From: Pseudonocardia oroxyli
GTDB taxonomy: Bacteria; Actinomycetota; Actinomycetes; Mycobacteriales; Pseudonocardiaceae
Length of the DNA stretch: 64,000 nucleotides
Direction: 5' to 3'
NCBI RefSeq assembly: GCF_900102195.1
Contig: NZ_FNBE01000012.1
Coordinates: 153,292-217,291 of the forward strand
Part shown: piece by piece, positions 15,938 through 24,479 of the stretch
How positions within the stretch are numbered: position 1 is the first letter of the stretch
Layout: every line of letters starts with the position of its first letter
Notes under the pieces: model-generated
What the model was told of the DNA's origin: nothing
Database searches by the model: none
What the model saw: the letters and a program-made list of their open reading frames with translations, nothing else
Position numbers and translations under genes: made by a program

Positions 15938-16879
15938 ATGCGGGCGCTGTGTGTCGTCGGGACCGGGCTGATCGGCGGATCGTTGATGCGGGCCGCGGCC
16001 GCGGCGGGTCGGGAGGTGTGGGGCGTCGCCTGGTCGACCGGCACGGCGGCCGCCGCGCAGGCGGACGGGTTCGACGTCGACACCGACCTGGACGCCGCGC
16101 TGCGCAAGGCCGCGGACGCCGACGCCCTGGTCGTCGTCGCCGTGCCGCTCCCGGCCGTCGAGCAGATCCTGACCCGGGTCGACGCCGTCGCCCCGACGGT
16201 CCGGCTCACCGACGCCGTGAGTGTGAAGGTGGCGGTGCAGGACCTGGTCACCACCTACGCCCCGCGGGCCCGGTACGTCGGCGGGCACCCGATGGCCGGA
16301 ACCTCGGAGTCCGGTTGGGCCGCGGGGGACGGCGCGCTGTTCCGGGACGCCGCATGGGTCGTCATCGCCGACGACGGGGTGGACCTCGAGGTGTGGCGGG
16401 ACGTCGCCGAGCTGGCCTGGGCCTGCGGGTCCCGGGTCGTGCCCGCGGCGTCCGACGAGCACGATCTCGCCGTCGCGCGGATCTCGCACCTGCCGCACCT
16501 GCTCGCGGCGGTCCTGGCGAGCGTCGGCGCCGGGGACCCGGACGACGACCTGGCGCTCGCCCTGTCCGCGAGCTCGTTCGCCGACGGGACCCGGGTGGCG
16601 GGCACGCGGCCGGAGCTGACCCTGGCGATGTGCGAGGGCAACCGGCCCGCCCTGCTCGCCGCGGTCGACGAGGCGCTGGGCCGCCTCGGCGTCATGCGCG
16701 GGGCGCTGGCCTCCACGGGCGGGCTCAAGGCGACCGTCGAGGCGGGCTACCTCGCGCGGCAGCGCTGGAAGTCCACCCGCGAGCCGCTCGGGCTCGCCGT
16801 GTCGCTCGAGGGCCCGAACGCCCTGGCGGAGCTCCGCGAGCTCGGCCGCCGGGGAGACGTGGTCAGCGGCTGGAAGTAG
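15938..16879 (+). CDS. tyrA: Prephenate dehydrogenase
   Basis: This 313-residue NAD-dependent enzyme of tyrosine synthesis has Rossmann motif GTGLIGGSL (residues 8-16), the cofactor segment VVVAVPLPAV, the active-site histidine in GGHPMAGT (near residue 110) and a helical C-terminal dimerisation domain. It lacks an ACT domain, like other short actinobacterial TyrA proteins. It converges on, and overlaps by 17 bp, the SDR gene. Confidence 0.92.
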   Translation: MRALCVVGTGLIGGSLMRAAAAAGREVWGVAWSTGTAAAAQADGFDVDTDLDAALRKAADADALVVVAVPLPAVEQILTRVDAVAPTVRLTDAVSVKVAVQDLVTTYAPRARYVGGHPMAGTSESGWAAGDGALFRDAAWVVIADDGVDLEVWRDVAELAWACGSRVVPAASDEHDLAVARISHLPHLLAAVLASVGAGDPDDDLALALSASSFADGTRVAGTRPELTLAMCEGNRPALLAAVDEALGRLGVMRGALASTGGLKATVEAGYLARQRWKSTREPLGLAVSLEGPNALAELRELGRRGDVVSGWK

Positions 16880-17657
16880 CGGGCTCCCCGCTCGCCGTCA
16901 CCCGGGCGGTCAGCTCGACGCCGAGCCGCCGCGGGAACAGCCGGTGCAGGTTCGAGGTCACCCGGTTGACCCGACCCGACACCACGCTCGGGGTCGAGCG
17001 GCCGTCCAGGGCGTGCAGGGCGGTGGCCACGACCTGCTCCGGGGTCTGCATCGCCGTCGCCCGGCCCGCCGCGGCGTCCCCCGCGACGTCGAGGAACTCG
17101 GTGCTGGTCAGCCCCGGGGACAGGCACAGCACCCGCAGGTCGCTTCCCCTGGTCTCGTACCAGAGCGCCTCGGTGAAGCTCAGCACGAAGGCCTTCGACG
17201 CGGCGTACACCGCCATGTTCGGGATCGGCTGGTACGCGGCCACGCTCGCGACGTTGACCAGGTAGCCCGTGCCCGCCCGCAGCCGCGGCAGGAACGCTCG
17301 GCTCAGGCCCACCAGGGTCCCGACGTTCAGCTGCACCATCTGCTGCAGCCGGTCCGGGTCCTGCGCGTGGACCTGCCCGTGGTCGCCGAACCCGGCGTTG
17401 TTGACCAGCGCGGTGACCTCGATGCCGCGCCGGTCGACCTCGGCGAGCAGCTCCGCGGGCGCCTCGGGTCGGCCGAGGTCGAGGGGGATGACGTGCACCG
17501 TGACGTCGGACAGCTCGGCGGCGAGGGCCTCGAGGCGCTCGGCCCGACGCGCGACGAGCACGAGGTCCGACCCGCGACGGGCGACCTCGCGCGCGAAGGC
17601 CGCGCCGATGCCCGAGCTGGCGCCGGTGATGAGGACGGTCTGGCTGCGGTGATCCAT
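16863..17657 (-). CDS. Short-chain dehydrogenase/reductase
   Basis: This 264-residue classical SDR has the nucleotide motif TGASSGIG (near residue 10), NNAG, a Tyr-x3-Lys catalytic pair in YAASK and the PG motif after it. The ATG at 17657 (MDHRSQTVLITG) gives a normal N-terminus. It is divergent from a TetR gene across 63 bp holding a candidate operator, so it is likely that regulator's target. Substrate is unknown. Confidence 0.9.
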   Translation of the reverse strand: MDHRSQTVLITGASSGIGAAFAREVARRGSDLVLVARRAERLEALAAELSDVTVHVIPLDLGRPEAPAELLAEVDRRGIEVTALVNNAGFGDHGQVHAQDPDRLQQMVQLNVGTLVGLSRAFLPRLRAGTGYLVNVASVAAYQPIPNMAVYAASKAFVLSFTEALWYETRGSDLRVLCLSPGLTSTEFLDVAGDAAAGRATAMQTPEQVVATALHALDGRSTPSVVSGRVNRVTSNLHRLFPRRLGVELTARVTASGEPATSSR

Positions 17658-17677
17658 GTGTGCACTGTATGCCCGCC

Positions 17678-17692
17678 TGACACTGGGTGCCA
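17678..17692. promoter_or_regulatory. Candidate TetR operator between SDR and TetR genes
   Basis: TGACACTGGGTGCCA is an imperfect palindrome of the form TGRCAC-N3-GTGYCA. It sits midway between the divergent starts at 17657 and 17721, as expected for a locally acting repressor. Confidence 0.5.
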
Positions 17693-17720
17693 GGTTGGCA
17701 TCGTGAGTTACGCTGGGGTC

Positions 17721-18287
17721 GTGAGCTTGTGGGAGCAGACCCGGCGGACCGTGCAGGACGACATCGCGGCGGCCGCCATGGACCTGTTCGTCGAGCACGG
17801 GTTCGACGCGGTGACGATGGACGAGATCGCGACCCGCGCCGGCATCTCGCGGCGGTCGCTGTTCCGGTACTTCGGCACGAAGGAGGACCTCGTGCTGCGC
17901 TCCGTCGCGGGCACGGGCGAGAGCATCGCCGCGGCGCTGCGCGCCCGCCCGCGCACCGAAGGGCCGTGGGCGGCCGTGCTCGCCGTGGCGGACGAACTGG
18001 AGTCGGCGCCGGAGTGGGACCCCGCGCGGGAGCGGGCCATCGGCCGGATGTGCGTGGAGACCCCGGCGCTGCGGGCCCGGCGCGCCGAGAAGCACCAGGG
18101 CTGGGTGGACCTGTTCACCCCGGAGCTGGCGGCCCGCCCGGAGAGCGCGCCGGTGGGCGAGTCGGCGGCGGGCGCGATCGCCGCCGCGGCGCTGGCCTGC
18201 CTGGACGTCGCGACCGACCGGTGGGTCGCCGAGGGCGGGGTCCTCGCCGCCCACTTCGCGCAGGCCGTGGCGGCGGTGCGGAGCTGA
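17721..18287 (+). CDS. TetR-family regulator
   Basis: This 188-residue protein has an N-terminal DNA-binding domain in which MDEIATRAGISRRSLFRYFG (near residue 35) is the helix-turn-helix, and a C-terminal ligand domain. The GTG at 17721 (MSLWEQTRRTV) gives the usual short lead; another GTG at 17703 would add six residues. It is divergent from the SDR gene it probably controls. Confidence 0.88.
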   Translation: MSLWEQTRRTVQDDIAAAAMDLFVEHGFDAVTMDEIATRAGISRRSLFRYFGTKEDLVLRSVAGTGESIAAALRARPRTEGPWAAVLAVADELESAPEWDPARERAIGRMCVETPALRARRAEKHQGWVDLFTPELAARPESAPVGESAAGAIAAAALACLDVATDRWVAEGGVLAAHFAQAVAAVRS

Positions 18288-18305
18288 CCCGGGCGGCCGC
18301 GCGGG

Positions 18306-18914
18306 CTACGCCGTGGCCGCGTCCACCCGCTCGCTGGACAGCAGCGCGGCCAGACCGGGGTAGGAGATCACGAAGCCGTCGACGTCCACCGCCAGGTCCG
18401 CCGAGAAGTCCTCCCAGGTGAACCCGACCTGCGCCGGGACGTCACCCGCACCCACCCGCAGCGTCCGGTACTCCTGCACGGCCGTGGTGACCGTGAGGTC
18501 CGGCAAGGACACGAACACCATCGGCACCTCGACCGCACCCGCCTCCCGGTGCAGGCCCAGCCTGCGGATCGGCAGCGAGTTGAACAGCGGGCTGAACTCC
18601 AGGTCCAGGTCCACGGCGCCGTCGAAGTCCGCGCGGGTCGAGCCGGACCCGTCGTCGAGCAGCCAGAAGCCGTCGTCGGTGCGCTGGATCGTGAGGTGCT
18701 TCTCGGCGGCCATCGTGGCCGCGGTGACGGACAGCCGCAGGAGCGTGCCGTCCTCGCGCACGACGAGGTTGTAGGAGGCCGTGAGGTCGCCGGAGGGATC
18801 CGGGCGCACGATCCGGCCGAGCGCCCGGAACCCGAGCGGGCCGGGACCGAAGTGCACCCGGACCCCCTCGAGGCCCGGCCTGCCCTCGGCCTGCCAGGTG
18901 AGCATGGTCGTCAT
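18306..18914 (-). CDS. Putative glycolipid-binding family protein
   Basis: This 202-residue protein resembles the PF06475 glycolipid-binding family. It opens with TWQAEGRPGLEGVRVHFGP and has the typical YNLVVREDGTLLRLSV and WLLDDGSGSTRADFDGAVDLDLEFSPLFNSLPIRRLGL region (split here between residues 45 and 120). It has no signal peptide. Its function is not established. The first of two nearby ATGs (18914) is used. Confidence 0.75.
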   Translation of the reverse strand: MTTMLTWQAEGRPGLEGVRVHFGPGPLGFRALGRIVRPDPSGDLTASYNLVVREDGTLLRLSVTAATMAAEKHLTIQRTDDGFWLLDDGSGSTRADFDGAVDLDLEFSPLFNSLPIRRLGLHREAGAVEVPMVFVSLPDLTVTTAVQEYRTLRVGAGDVPAQVGFTWEDFSADLAVDVDGFVISYPGLAALLSSERVDAATA

Positions 18915-18973
18915 CGACACCACCGTAGGGAGCGGGAGGCCCGGGCGCACCGCCCGGGATCGGCCGAGTGTGG

Positions 18974-19156
18974 CTAGGACGCGGGCTGGTCGGGGACGAA
19001 GTCCTTGATCTTGTCGACGACCGCGTCGACCTGCTCGGCGTGCCCGAACCTCTCCTTGACGATCTCGCCCACCTTCTCGGCACCCTGCTCGATCGCCTCG
19101 CCGTGCTCGTTCACCAGCTTCTCGGCCTGACCCTTGAGCGCGTCGAAATCCACCAC
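18974..19156 (-). CDS. MT0933-type antitoxin-like small protein (orphan)
   Basis: This 60-residue charged, helical protein (MVDFDALKGQAEKLVNEHG..., ending in FVPDQPAS) has the pattern of the MT0933/Rv0909 antitoxin family. In Mycobacterium tuberculosis the partner toxin gene is adjacent. Here no SRPBCC-type toxin gene is visible beside it, so it is either an orphan or a family member with another role. Confidence 0.7.
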   Translation of the reverse strand: MVDFDALKGQAEKLVNEHGEAIEQGAEKVGEIVKERFGHAEQVDAVVDKIKDFVPDQPAS

Positions 19157-19221
19157 GGTGGTGCCCCCTTCTCGAGCATTCGTGATCGTGCGCCATCAAA
19201 CACCCCGGCGCCCCCGAGGCA

Positions 19222-20097
19222 CTAGCCCTCCCGGCGGACCTCCTCCGGCTCGACGTCCGCCCGCACCCCCCGGAAGGCGGGCTCGCGCAGCCTGCCCTCG
19301 GCCGTCCAGCCCAGGTGCGCGACCTCCACGGCGACGACCGGCTCGTACCAGTGCACCCCGGCCGCGTCCGCCCGCGGCGGCCGCTCGGCGAAGGGCGCGG
19401 ACGCCCGCTCACTGCCGCTGAGCAGGTCGGACAGGGTCTGTTCGGCGGTCCGGGCGTCGACCCGGCCGACGTAGGCGAGCGCGTCGCCGTCGGGCACGCC
19501 CAGGAGCAGCACTCCCCGCCCCGGCCGCCAGCCGCCGACCAGGCAGGTCTGGGTGTGGCGGTGGGTCACCTTCACCCAGCCGGGGCCGCCGTAGGGCGCG
19601 TCGCGCCGCTTCGCCACGACGCCCTCCATGCCGCGCCGCGCGGTCGCCTCCCACAACGCCCGTCCGTCGGTATAGGTCGGTGACAACGCCAGGGTGGGGA
19701 CGCCCGAGGTGTCGAGCCGCTCGAGGGTCGCCCGGCGTTCGTGCAGCGGACGCTCCTCGATCGGGACCCCGTAGAGCCGCAGCACGTCGAACACCATGAA
19801 GGTGACCGGCGTGCGCGGGCGCGGGACCGGCCGGTGCAGCCGGTCGGCCAGGGCCGCGAAGCTCGGCACGCCGTCCTGCAGGAGGACGACCTCGCCGTCG
19901 AGCAGCACGTCCGGTGCGACCGTGGTCAGCGCCGCCAGCTCCGGGAAGCTCGCGGTGACGTCCCGCCCGCCCCGGGTGAGCAGGTGCAGGACCCCGTCGG
20001 CCACGTCCGCGAGCAGCCGCATGCCGTCCCACTTGACCTCGTAGACCCACTCCGGCCCCGTCGGGAGGGTGCCGGGAGTGGCGAGCATGGGCTGCAC
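19222..20097 (-). CDS. ATP-dependent DNA ligase, LigC/LigD-ligase-domain type
   Basis: This 291-residue stand-alone ligase has adenylation lysine 23 in motif I (EVKWDGMR), motif III VTFMVFDVLRLYG, motif IV MEGVVAKRRDAPY and motif V GWVKVTH, then an OB-fold domain. There is no polymerase or nuclease domain. Divergent pairing with ku across 17 bp indicates a role in non-homologous end joining or Ku-associated repair. Initiation could also occur at the ATG for Met4 (20088). Confidence 0.9.
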   Translation of the reverse strand: MQPMLATPGTLPTGPEWVYEVKWDGMRLLADVADGVLHLLTRGGRDVTASFPELAALTTVAPDVLLDGEVVLLQDGVPSFAALADRLHRPVPRPRTPVTFMVFDVLRLYGVPIEERPLHERRATLERLDTSGVPTLALSPTYTDGRALWEATARRGMEGVVAKRRDAPYGGPGWVKVTHRHTQTCLVGGWRPGRGVLLLGVPDGDALAYVGRVDARTAEQTLSDLLSGSERASAPFAERPPRADAAGVHWYEPVVAVEVAHLGWTAEGRLREPAFRGVRADVEPEEVRREG

Positions 20098-20114
20098 CCC
20101 GTCATGCTGTCACC

Positions 20115-21032
20115 ATGCGTGCGATGTGGAGCGGTGCCGTGTCTTTCGGGCTGGTCTCCGTGCCCATCAAGCTGTACTCGGCCACGACGAACCACGACGT
20201 CCGGTTCCACCAGGTCCACGGCGCGGACGGCGGCCGGATCCGCTACAAGCGCACGTGCACCGTGTGCGGCGAGGTCGTGGAGTACGCGGACATCGTGAAG
20301 GGGTACGAGACCGAGGACGGCGAGCTCATCACGCTCGACGAGTCGGACCTCGACTCGCTGCCGGTCGCCTCCGGCCACGAGATCGACGTCATCGAGTTCG
20401 TGCCCGCGGACCAGATCGACCCGATGCTGTTCGACAAGGCCTACTACCTCGAGCCCGAGACGAAGGCCGCCAAGCCCTACGCGCTGCTGCGCGAGGCGCT
20501 CGCCGAGACCGACCGGATGGCGGTCGTGCGGTTCGCGCTGCGGCAGCGGGAGTCGCTCGCCCTGCTGCGGGTGCGGGACAAGGTGATCGTGCTGCAGACC
20601 ATGCTGTGGCCGGACGAGGTCCGCGAGCCCGCGTTCGACATCCTCGACCAGGACGTCGACCTCAAGCCGCAGGAGCTCAAGATGGCGTCCTCGCTGGTCG
20701 AGAGCATGGGCGCGGACTTCGACTCGGCCGATTTCCACGACGAGTACCGGGACGCGGTGCTGGAGCTGATCGAGTCGAAGAAGGAGCACGGCGACGCCCG
20801 CCCCGCCCCCGTCGAGGCGAAGAAGGAGGACGAGGGCGACTCCATGACCGACCTGCTCTCCGCCCTCCAGGCCAGCGTCGAGGCGGCCAAGGGCAAGGCG
20901 GGGGCGAAGGCCGACCCGGAGCCCGAACCCGAGCCCGAGAAGAAGCCCGCGCGCAAGCCCGCGGCGCGCCGGAAGAAGGAGTCCTCCGAGGAGGACAAGC
21001 CCGCGACGACCCGCAAACGCCGCACCGCCTGA
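20115..21032 (+). CDS. ku: Bacterial Ku, DNA end-binding protein
   Basis: This 305-residue homodimeric end-binding protein of non-homologous end joining has the Ku core MWSGAVSFGLVSVPIKLYSA (from residue 4) through VLWPDEVREPAF-like segments (residues about 10-240). A long C-terminal extension follows, rich in Lys, Arg, Pro and Glu (PEPEPEKKPARKPAARRKK), typical of the DNA-binding tails of actinobacterial Ku. It lies divergently from its likely partner ligase. A type B palindrome starts 3 bp after the stop. Confidence 0.95.
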   Translation: MRAMWSGAVSFGLVSVPIKLYSATTNHDVRFHQVHGADGGRIRYKRTCTVCGEVVEYADIVKGYETEDGELITLDESDLDSLPVASGHEIDVIEFVPADQIDPMLFDKAYYLEPETKAAKPYALLREALAETDRMAVVRFALRQRESLALLRVRDKVIVLQTMLWPDEVREPAFDILDQDVDLKPQELKMASSLVESMGADFDSADFHDEYRDAVLELIESKKEHGDARPAPVEAKKEDEGDSMTDLLSALQASVEAAKGKAGAKADPEPEPEPEKKPARKPAARRKKESSEEDKPATTRKRRTA

Positions 21033-21034
21033 CC

Positions 21035-21080
21035 CCCGTGAGTGGCGATGGTCGCTGGAGCGACTATCGCCACTCACGGG
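21035..21080. repeat. GTGAGTGG-family palindrome (type B) between ku and the LCP gene
   Basis: Two 22-bp arms (21035-21056 and 21059-21080) match at all but one base around a 2-nt centre. Each arm runs CCCGTGAGTGGCGATRGTCG then CT. The outer TGA of CCCGTGA is the stop codon of the minus-strand LCP gene (21076-21074), so the element overlaps that coding end. Its position between convergent genes suits bidirectional termination. Confidence 0.9.
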
Positions 21081-22243
21081 CCGTGGGCGGACTCCGGCGG
21101 GGTCTGGTCCTTCTGCAGGCTGTCGAACAGCTGGCTCGCCCGGTCCCGGTCCCACCTGACCACCGACTGGCCGCCGATCGTCGGGGTGCCGCCGACCGGG
21201 ACCGTGGTGGCGACGCCGCCGTTCGTCACCCCGCGCATGGCCAGGCCGAGCTGCGCGATGTTCCAGATGTGGTCGCTGGAGTCGACCGTGATCAGGCCCG
21301 TCATGGCGTCCGCCAGCGGCACGACGCGGAACGGGTTGACCAGCGTGGTGGGGCTCGTGGCCTTCGCGATCAGCGCCGACAGGAACTCCCGCTGGCGCTG
21401 CACCCGGTCGAAGTCCGAGCCCGCCGTCGCCCGGGTGCGGACGTAGCCGAGCGCGGTCTGCCCGTCGAGCTCCTGGCAGCCCGCCTGGATGTCCAGGGCC
21501 GCCTTCGGATCCTTGATCGCCCGCGGCACGCAGAGGTCCACCCCGCCGATGGCGTCCACGGCGTCGACGAACCCGCCGAACCCGATCTCGGCGTAGTGGT
21601 CGATGTGCAGGCCGGTGGCGGCCTCCACCGTCGAGATCAGCAGCTGCGGGCCGCCGAAGGCGTACGCCGCGTTCAGCTTGTTCGTCCCGTGCCCGTCGAT
21701 CGGCACGTACGAGTCCCGCGGCAGGCTGACCAGCACCGATCCCGAGCTGCCGGAGTGCAGCAGCATGATCGTGTCGGTGCGCTGGCCCGCGGCGTCTCCC
21801 GTGCCGAGCCGCTCCTCGTCCTCCGCGGAGAGGTCCGCGCGGCTGTCGGAGCCGACGATCAGCCAGTTCGTGCCGGACGACTCCGCCGTCGACCCCGCGG
21901 GCAGCGCCTCGACCCGGTTCATGTTCTGGTCGAGGTACACGCCCCAGCCCACGAGCGCGACCAGCAGCGCCAGCGCGATCCACTTGATCCGCCGCCCCCA
22001 GCGGCGGGGCTTGCGCACCTTCGGCGCCCTGGTCTGCACCGGCGGCCGATACTCCTGGCGGGGCGGCGGGCCGGAGGGCATCACCCGGGTGTGGGGCGGC
22101 GGCTGGTTCGACGGGATCCGCCGCGTCGGGCCCTCGCCCTGGTACCCGGGCGGCGGGCCGGGGCGGCGGGGCGGCTGGTTCGTCCACCCCGGACCCCCGC
22201 CACGGCGCGGCGGCGGGCCTTGGGGTCCGCGAGGTCCGGTCAT
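21074..22243 (-). CDS. LytR-CpsA-Psr (LCP) family cell-wall ligase
   Basis: This 389-residue protein has a proline/arginine-rich cytoplasmic N-terminus (residues 1-85), one transmembrane helix (WIALALLVALVGWGVYL) and an extracellular LCP domain with GSDSRAD, RTDTIMLLH, SLPRDSYVPI and the arginine-containing TRATAGSDFDRVQRQREF. LCP enzymes transfer polyprenyl-phosphate-linked glycopolymers to peptidoglycan. The ATG at 22243 has a GGAGAGGG ribosome site. The last residues (AHGP) and the stop run into the type B palindrome. Confidence 0.92.
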   Translation of the reverse strand: MTGPRGPQGPPPRRGGGPGWTNQPPRRPGPPPGYQGEGPTRRIPSNQPPPHTRVMPSGPPPRQEYRPPVQTRAPKVRKPRRWGRRIKWIALALLVALVGWGVYLDQNMNRVEALPAGSTAESSGTNWLIVGSDSRADLSAEDEERLGTGDAAGQRTDTIMLLHSGSSGSVLVSLPRDSYVPIDGHGTNKLNAAYAFGGPQLLISTVEAATGLHIDHYAEIGFGGFVDAVDAIGGVDLCVPRAIKDPKAALDIQAGCQELDGQTALGYVRTRATAGSDFDRVQRQREFLSALIAKATSPTTLVNPFRVVPLADAMTGLITVDSSDHIWNIAQLGLAMRGVTNGGVATTVPVGGTPTIGGQSVVRWDRDRASQLFDSLQKDQTPPESAHGP

Positions 22244-22383
22244 GGCGCCCTCTCCCGACGTCTGGTGGTCCCGGTGCGAGCCCACGGTAGCGAGACGGCC
22301 GTACCCGTCCCTCATCCCTAGGACGCGCGAACCACCCGCCGGTTGCCCGGTGTGTCGGAATCAGCGCCCGCCGGTCCCACGGC

Positions 22384-22902
22384 TCAGCCGAGCAGCGGCT
22401 CGCCCTCGAAGCGACCGAGCTCCTCCCGGTAGAACTCCAGGCCCACCCCGTTGGGATCCCGGATGTAGAGACTGTTGTCCACGCCACGGTCCGGGCCGAG
22501 GTACTCGATCCCCGCCGCGTCGAGTCGGGCCTTGGCCTTCTCGAACTCCTCGGGCGAGGTGGACAGCGCGAGGTGCTGCACGGCCCCGATCGTCTCGCTG
22601 AACGCCGGGTGGTCGTGGCCGGGGAAGTCGAAGAACCCGAGCAGGTTGCCCGCCCCGATGTCGAAGAAGAAGTGGCTCGACCCCGCGTAGTCCCGGTTCT
22701 CCACCAGCTCGACGAGCGGGAAGCCCAGCACCTCCTGGTAGAACCGGATCGTCTCCTCGACGTCCTTGCAGATCAGCGCGATGTGGTGGACACCCTGCAC
22801 CGTCGTCGGCGCGCGGTCGGCGGGCGCCTGGAGGTACCTGTCGCGCAGGTCCTTGCGCCGGGCGCGGACCGCCTCGAGCTCGGCTCCCTCGGGCTGCGGC
22901 AT
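22384..22902 (-). CDS. VOC-family (glyoxalase-like) protein
   Basis: This 172-residue single-domain VOC protein has GVHHIALICKDVEETIRFYQ near residue 37 (first metal histidine), AVQHLALS in the second half, and YIRDPNGVGLEFY with the metal glutamate. Such proteins are lyases, isomerases or dioxygenases; the substrate is unknown. A GTTGC-ACGC-GCAAC palindrome lies upstream. Confidence 0.85.
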   Translation of the reverse strand: MPQPEGAELEAVRARRKDLRDRYLQAPADRAPTTVQGVHHIALICKDVEETIRFYQEVLGFPLVELVENRDYAGSSHFFFDIGAGNLLGFFDFPGHDHPAFSETIGAVQHLALSTSPEEFEKAKARLDAAGIEYLGPDRGVDNSLYIRDPNGVGLEFYREELGRFEGEPLLG

Positions 22903-22941
22903 CGGACTCCCCTTTCGGTCGTGGTGTCGTCGTCAACGGTA

Positions 22942-22955
22942 GTTGCACGCGCAAC
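22942..22955. promoter_or_regulatory. GTTGC-N4-GCAAC operator candidate
   Basis: This short near-perfect palindrome lies in the 135-bp gap between the divergent VOC and nucleoside-phosphorylase genes, in a locally AT-richer patch. No regulator gene is adjacent, so the binding protein is unknown. Confidence 0.4.
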
Positions 22956-23037
22956 ATTCCGCCCGACGTCGACGACCCACCGTGCCGGCTCGCGCACGAG
23001 ACCGTCACCCGAGCCCGCCGGATGCGACGATCTCCGC

Positions 23038-23781
23038 GTGGACCTCCCCCTGCTCGAGGACGACCTGGGCCGCCCCGCCCTGCTCGACCCGCACCGCGTC
23101 GTCCCGCGCGGGGTGACCCTGCCCGAGCGGGCGGTGCTCTGCTTCTTCCCCGAGGTCGTCGCGGCCGTGGACCCGGTCCGGACGGTCCACCTGTCCTCCG
23201 AGCTCGGCCCGTGGCCGGTTCACGTCGTGGAGGTCGACGGCGCGGAGGTCGCGGTCGTGCAGCCCGGCGTCGGCGCCCCGCTGTCGGTGATCTTCTTCGA
23301 GGAGCTGGTCGCGCTCGGGGTGCGCGCCGCGGTGGCGGTCGGCGGCGCGGGGTCGCTCGTCCCGGAGCTCACGGTCGGGCACGCGGTCGTCGTGGGGTCC
23401 GCATTGCGGGACGAGGGCACGTCCTTCCACTACCTGCCCGCGGGCCGGGTCGTCGAGGCCGACCCCGCCGGGATCGCGGCACTCGTCGCGGCGCTCGGGA
23501 ACGTCCCGCACGTCGTGGCCCGCACCTGGACCACGGACGCCGTCTTCCGCGAGACGCGCAGCCGCGTCGAGCGGCGGGTCGCGGAGGACTGCGTGGTCGT
23601 CGACATGGAGGCGTCCGCCCTGATCGCCGTGGCCCGCCACCGCGACGTCCGCCTCGCGCACCTGCTCTTCGCGGGCGACTCGCTCGCGGGCGAGGAGTGG
23701 GAGCACCGGGGCTGGACCCGCGCCGCGGACGTCCGCGCAGCCCTCTACGGCATCGCCTGCGACGCGGCGACCATCCTCTGA
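23038..23781 (+). CDS. Nucleoside phosphorylase-like protein
   Basis: This 247-residue PNP/UDP-phosphorylase-fold protein has the phosphate-site glycine loop GGAGSLVPELTVGH (near residue 101) and a purine/ribose-site segment VVVDMEASALIAVA with the conserved MEA(S) triad, followed by LLFAGDSLAG. The GTG at 23038 starts it. It probably cleaves or transfers the glycosidic bond of a nucleoside; specificity is open. Confidence 0.8.
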   Translation: MDLPLLEDDLGRPALLDPHRVVPRGVTLPERAVLCFFPEVVAAVDPVRTVHLSSELGPWPVHVVEVDGAEVAVVQPGVGAPLSVIFFEELVALGVRAAVAVGGAGSLVPELTVGHAVVVGSALRDEGTSFHYLPAGRVVEADPAGIAALVAALGNVPHVVARTWTTDAVFRETRSRVERRVAEDCVVVDMEASALIAVARHRDVRLAHLLFAGDSLAGEEWEHRGWTRAADVRAALYGIACDAATIL

Positions 23782-23799
23782 CGAGGCATGATGGAGCGG

Positions 23800-24426
23800 T
23801 TACTTGCGGCCGCCTCCGAGCAGGCCGCCGAGGAGATCGCCCAGGCCGCCGCCCAGCACACCGCCGCCCTGCTGGCCGCCGCCCGCACCACCCAGGATCC
23901 CGCCGAGCAGGTCGCCCAGGCCGCCGCCCGCGCCGCCCCCGGCGCCGGGCAGGCCGCCGCCGCCCTGCGCGCCGCCCGCCAGCTTCTTGGCCAGGTAGGA
24001 CATGACGATCGGGGCCAGGATCGGGAGGAGCTTGGCGATCAGCCCGGAGCCGCCCTCGCCGCCGAGCGCGCCCTGCGCCTGGGCGGGCGCGGCACCCGCC
24101 GCACCGCCGAGCGGCCCCAGGCCACCCAGCTGGTTGACGACCTGCGAGCGCTGGTCGCCGAACACGTGGCCGACGATCTTCTCGCCGTCCGCGGTGTCGA
24201 CGTCGGCGAGGTCGACCCCGCCGTCGATCAGCGTGTCGTCGTGCTGCTGGACCGCGGCGGCGAACGAGGCGGCCCGGGCGGGATCGCCCGCGTTGGCCTG
24301 GATGCCGCCCAGGAGGGCGGGCAGGGCCGATCGTGCGGCGGACTCCGCGGTCGCCTCGTCGACGCCCAGTCGGGCGGCGAGATCGCCGAGCGACACCTGG
24401 CTGAGGATCTCGTCCACAGGGCTCAT
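23800..24426 (-). CDS. DUF937 protein with glycine-rich repeats
   Basis: This 208-residue protein has an N-terminal helical DUF937 domain (EILSQVSLGDLAARLGVDEATAESAA and ALPALLGGIQANA), a hydrophobic segment (LIAKLLPILAPIVMSYLAKKL) and a glycine-rich tail. The tail contains two clear GGGLGDLLGG repeats and related units. YidB belongs to this family; function is unknown. The repetitive tail also creates long open frames on the opposite strand that are not genes. Confidence 0.82.
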   Translation of the reverse strand: MSPVDEILSQVSLGDLAARLGVDEATAESAARSALPALLGGIQANAGDPARAASFAAAVQQHDDTLIDGGVDLADVDTADGEKIVGHVFGDQRSQVVNQLGGLGPLGGAAGAAPAQAQGALGGEGGSGLIAKLLPILAPIVMSYLAKKLAGGAQGGGGLPGAGGGAGGGLGDLLGGILGGAGGGQQGGGVLGGGLGDLLGGLLGGGRK

Positions 24427-24479
24427 GAGCAGGACATTAGCGTGTCGATCATGGGGCGAGAAGTCGTATCGTCGACGGC

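Noticed and set aside
21035..21080. Treating the GTGAGTGG palindromes only as transcription terminators
   Set aside because: Two near-identical copies lie inside coding sequence and are translated, and interiors differ between copies with the same tips, which fits a dispersed element better. Terminator use at gene ends is still compatible.
23800..24400. Short alanine/proline-rich plus-strand frames over the DUF937 gene
   Set aside because: They arise from the glycine-rich repeats of the minus-strand gene read in antisense.
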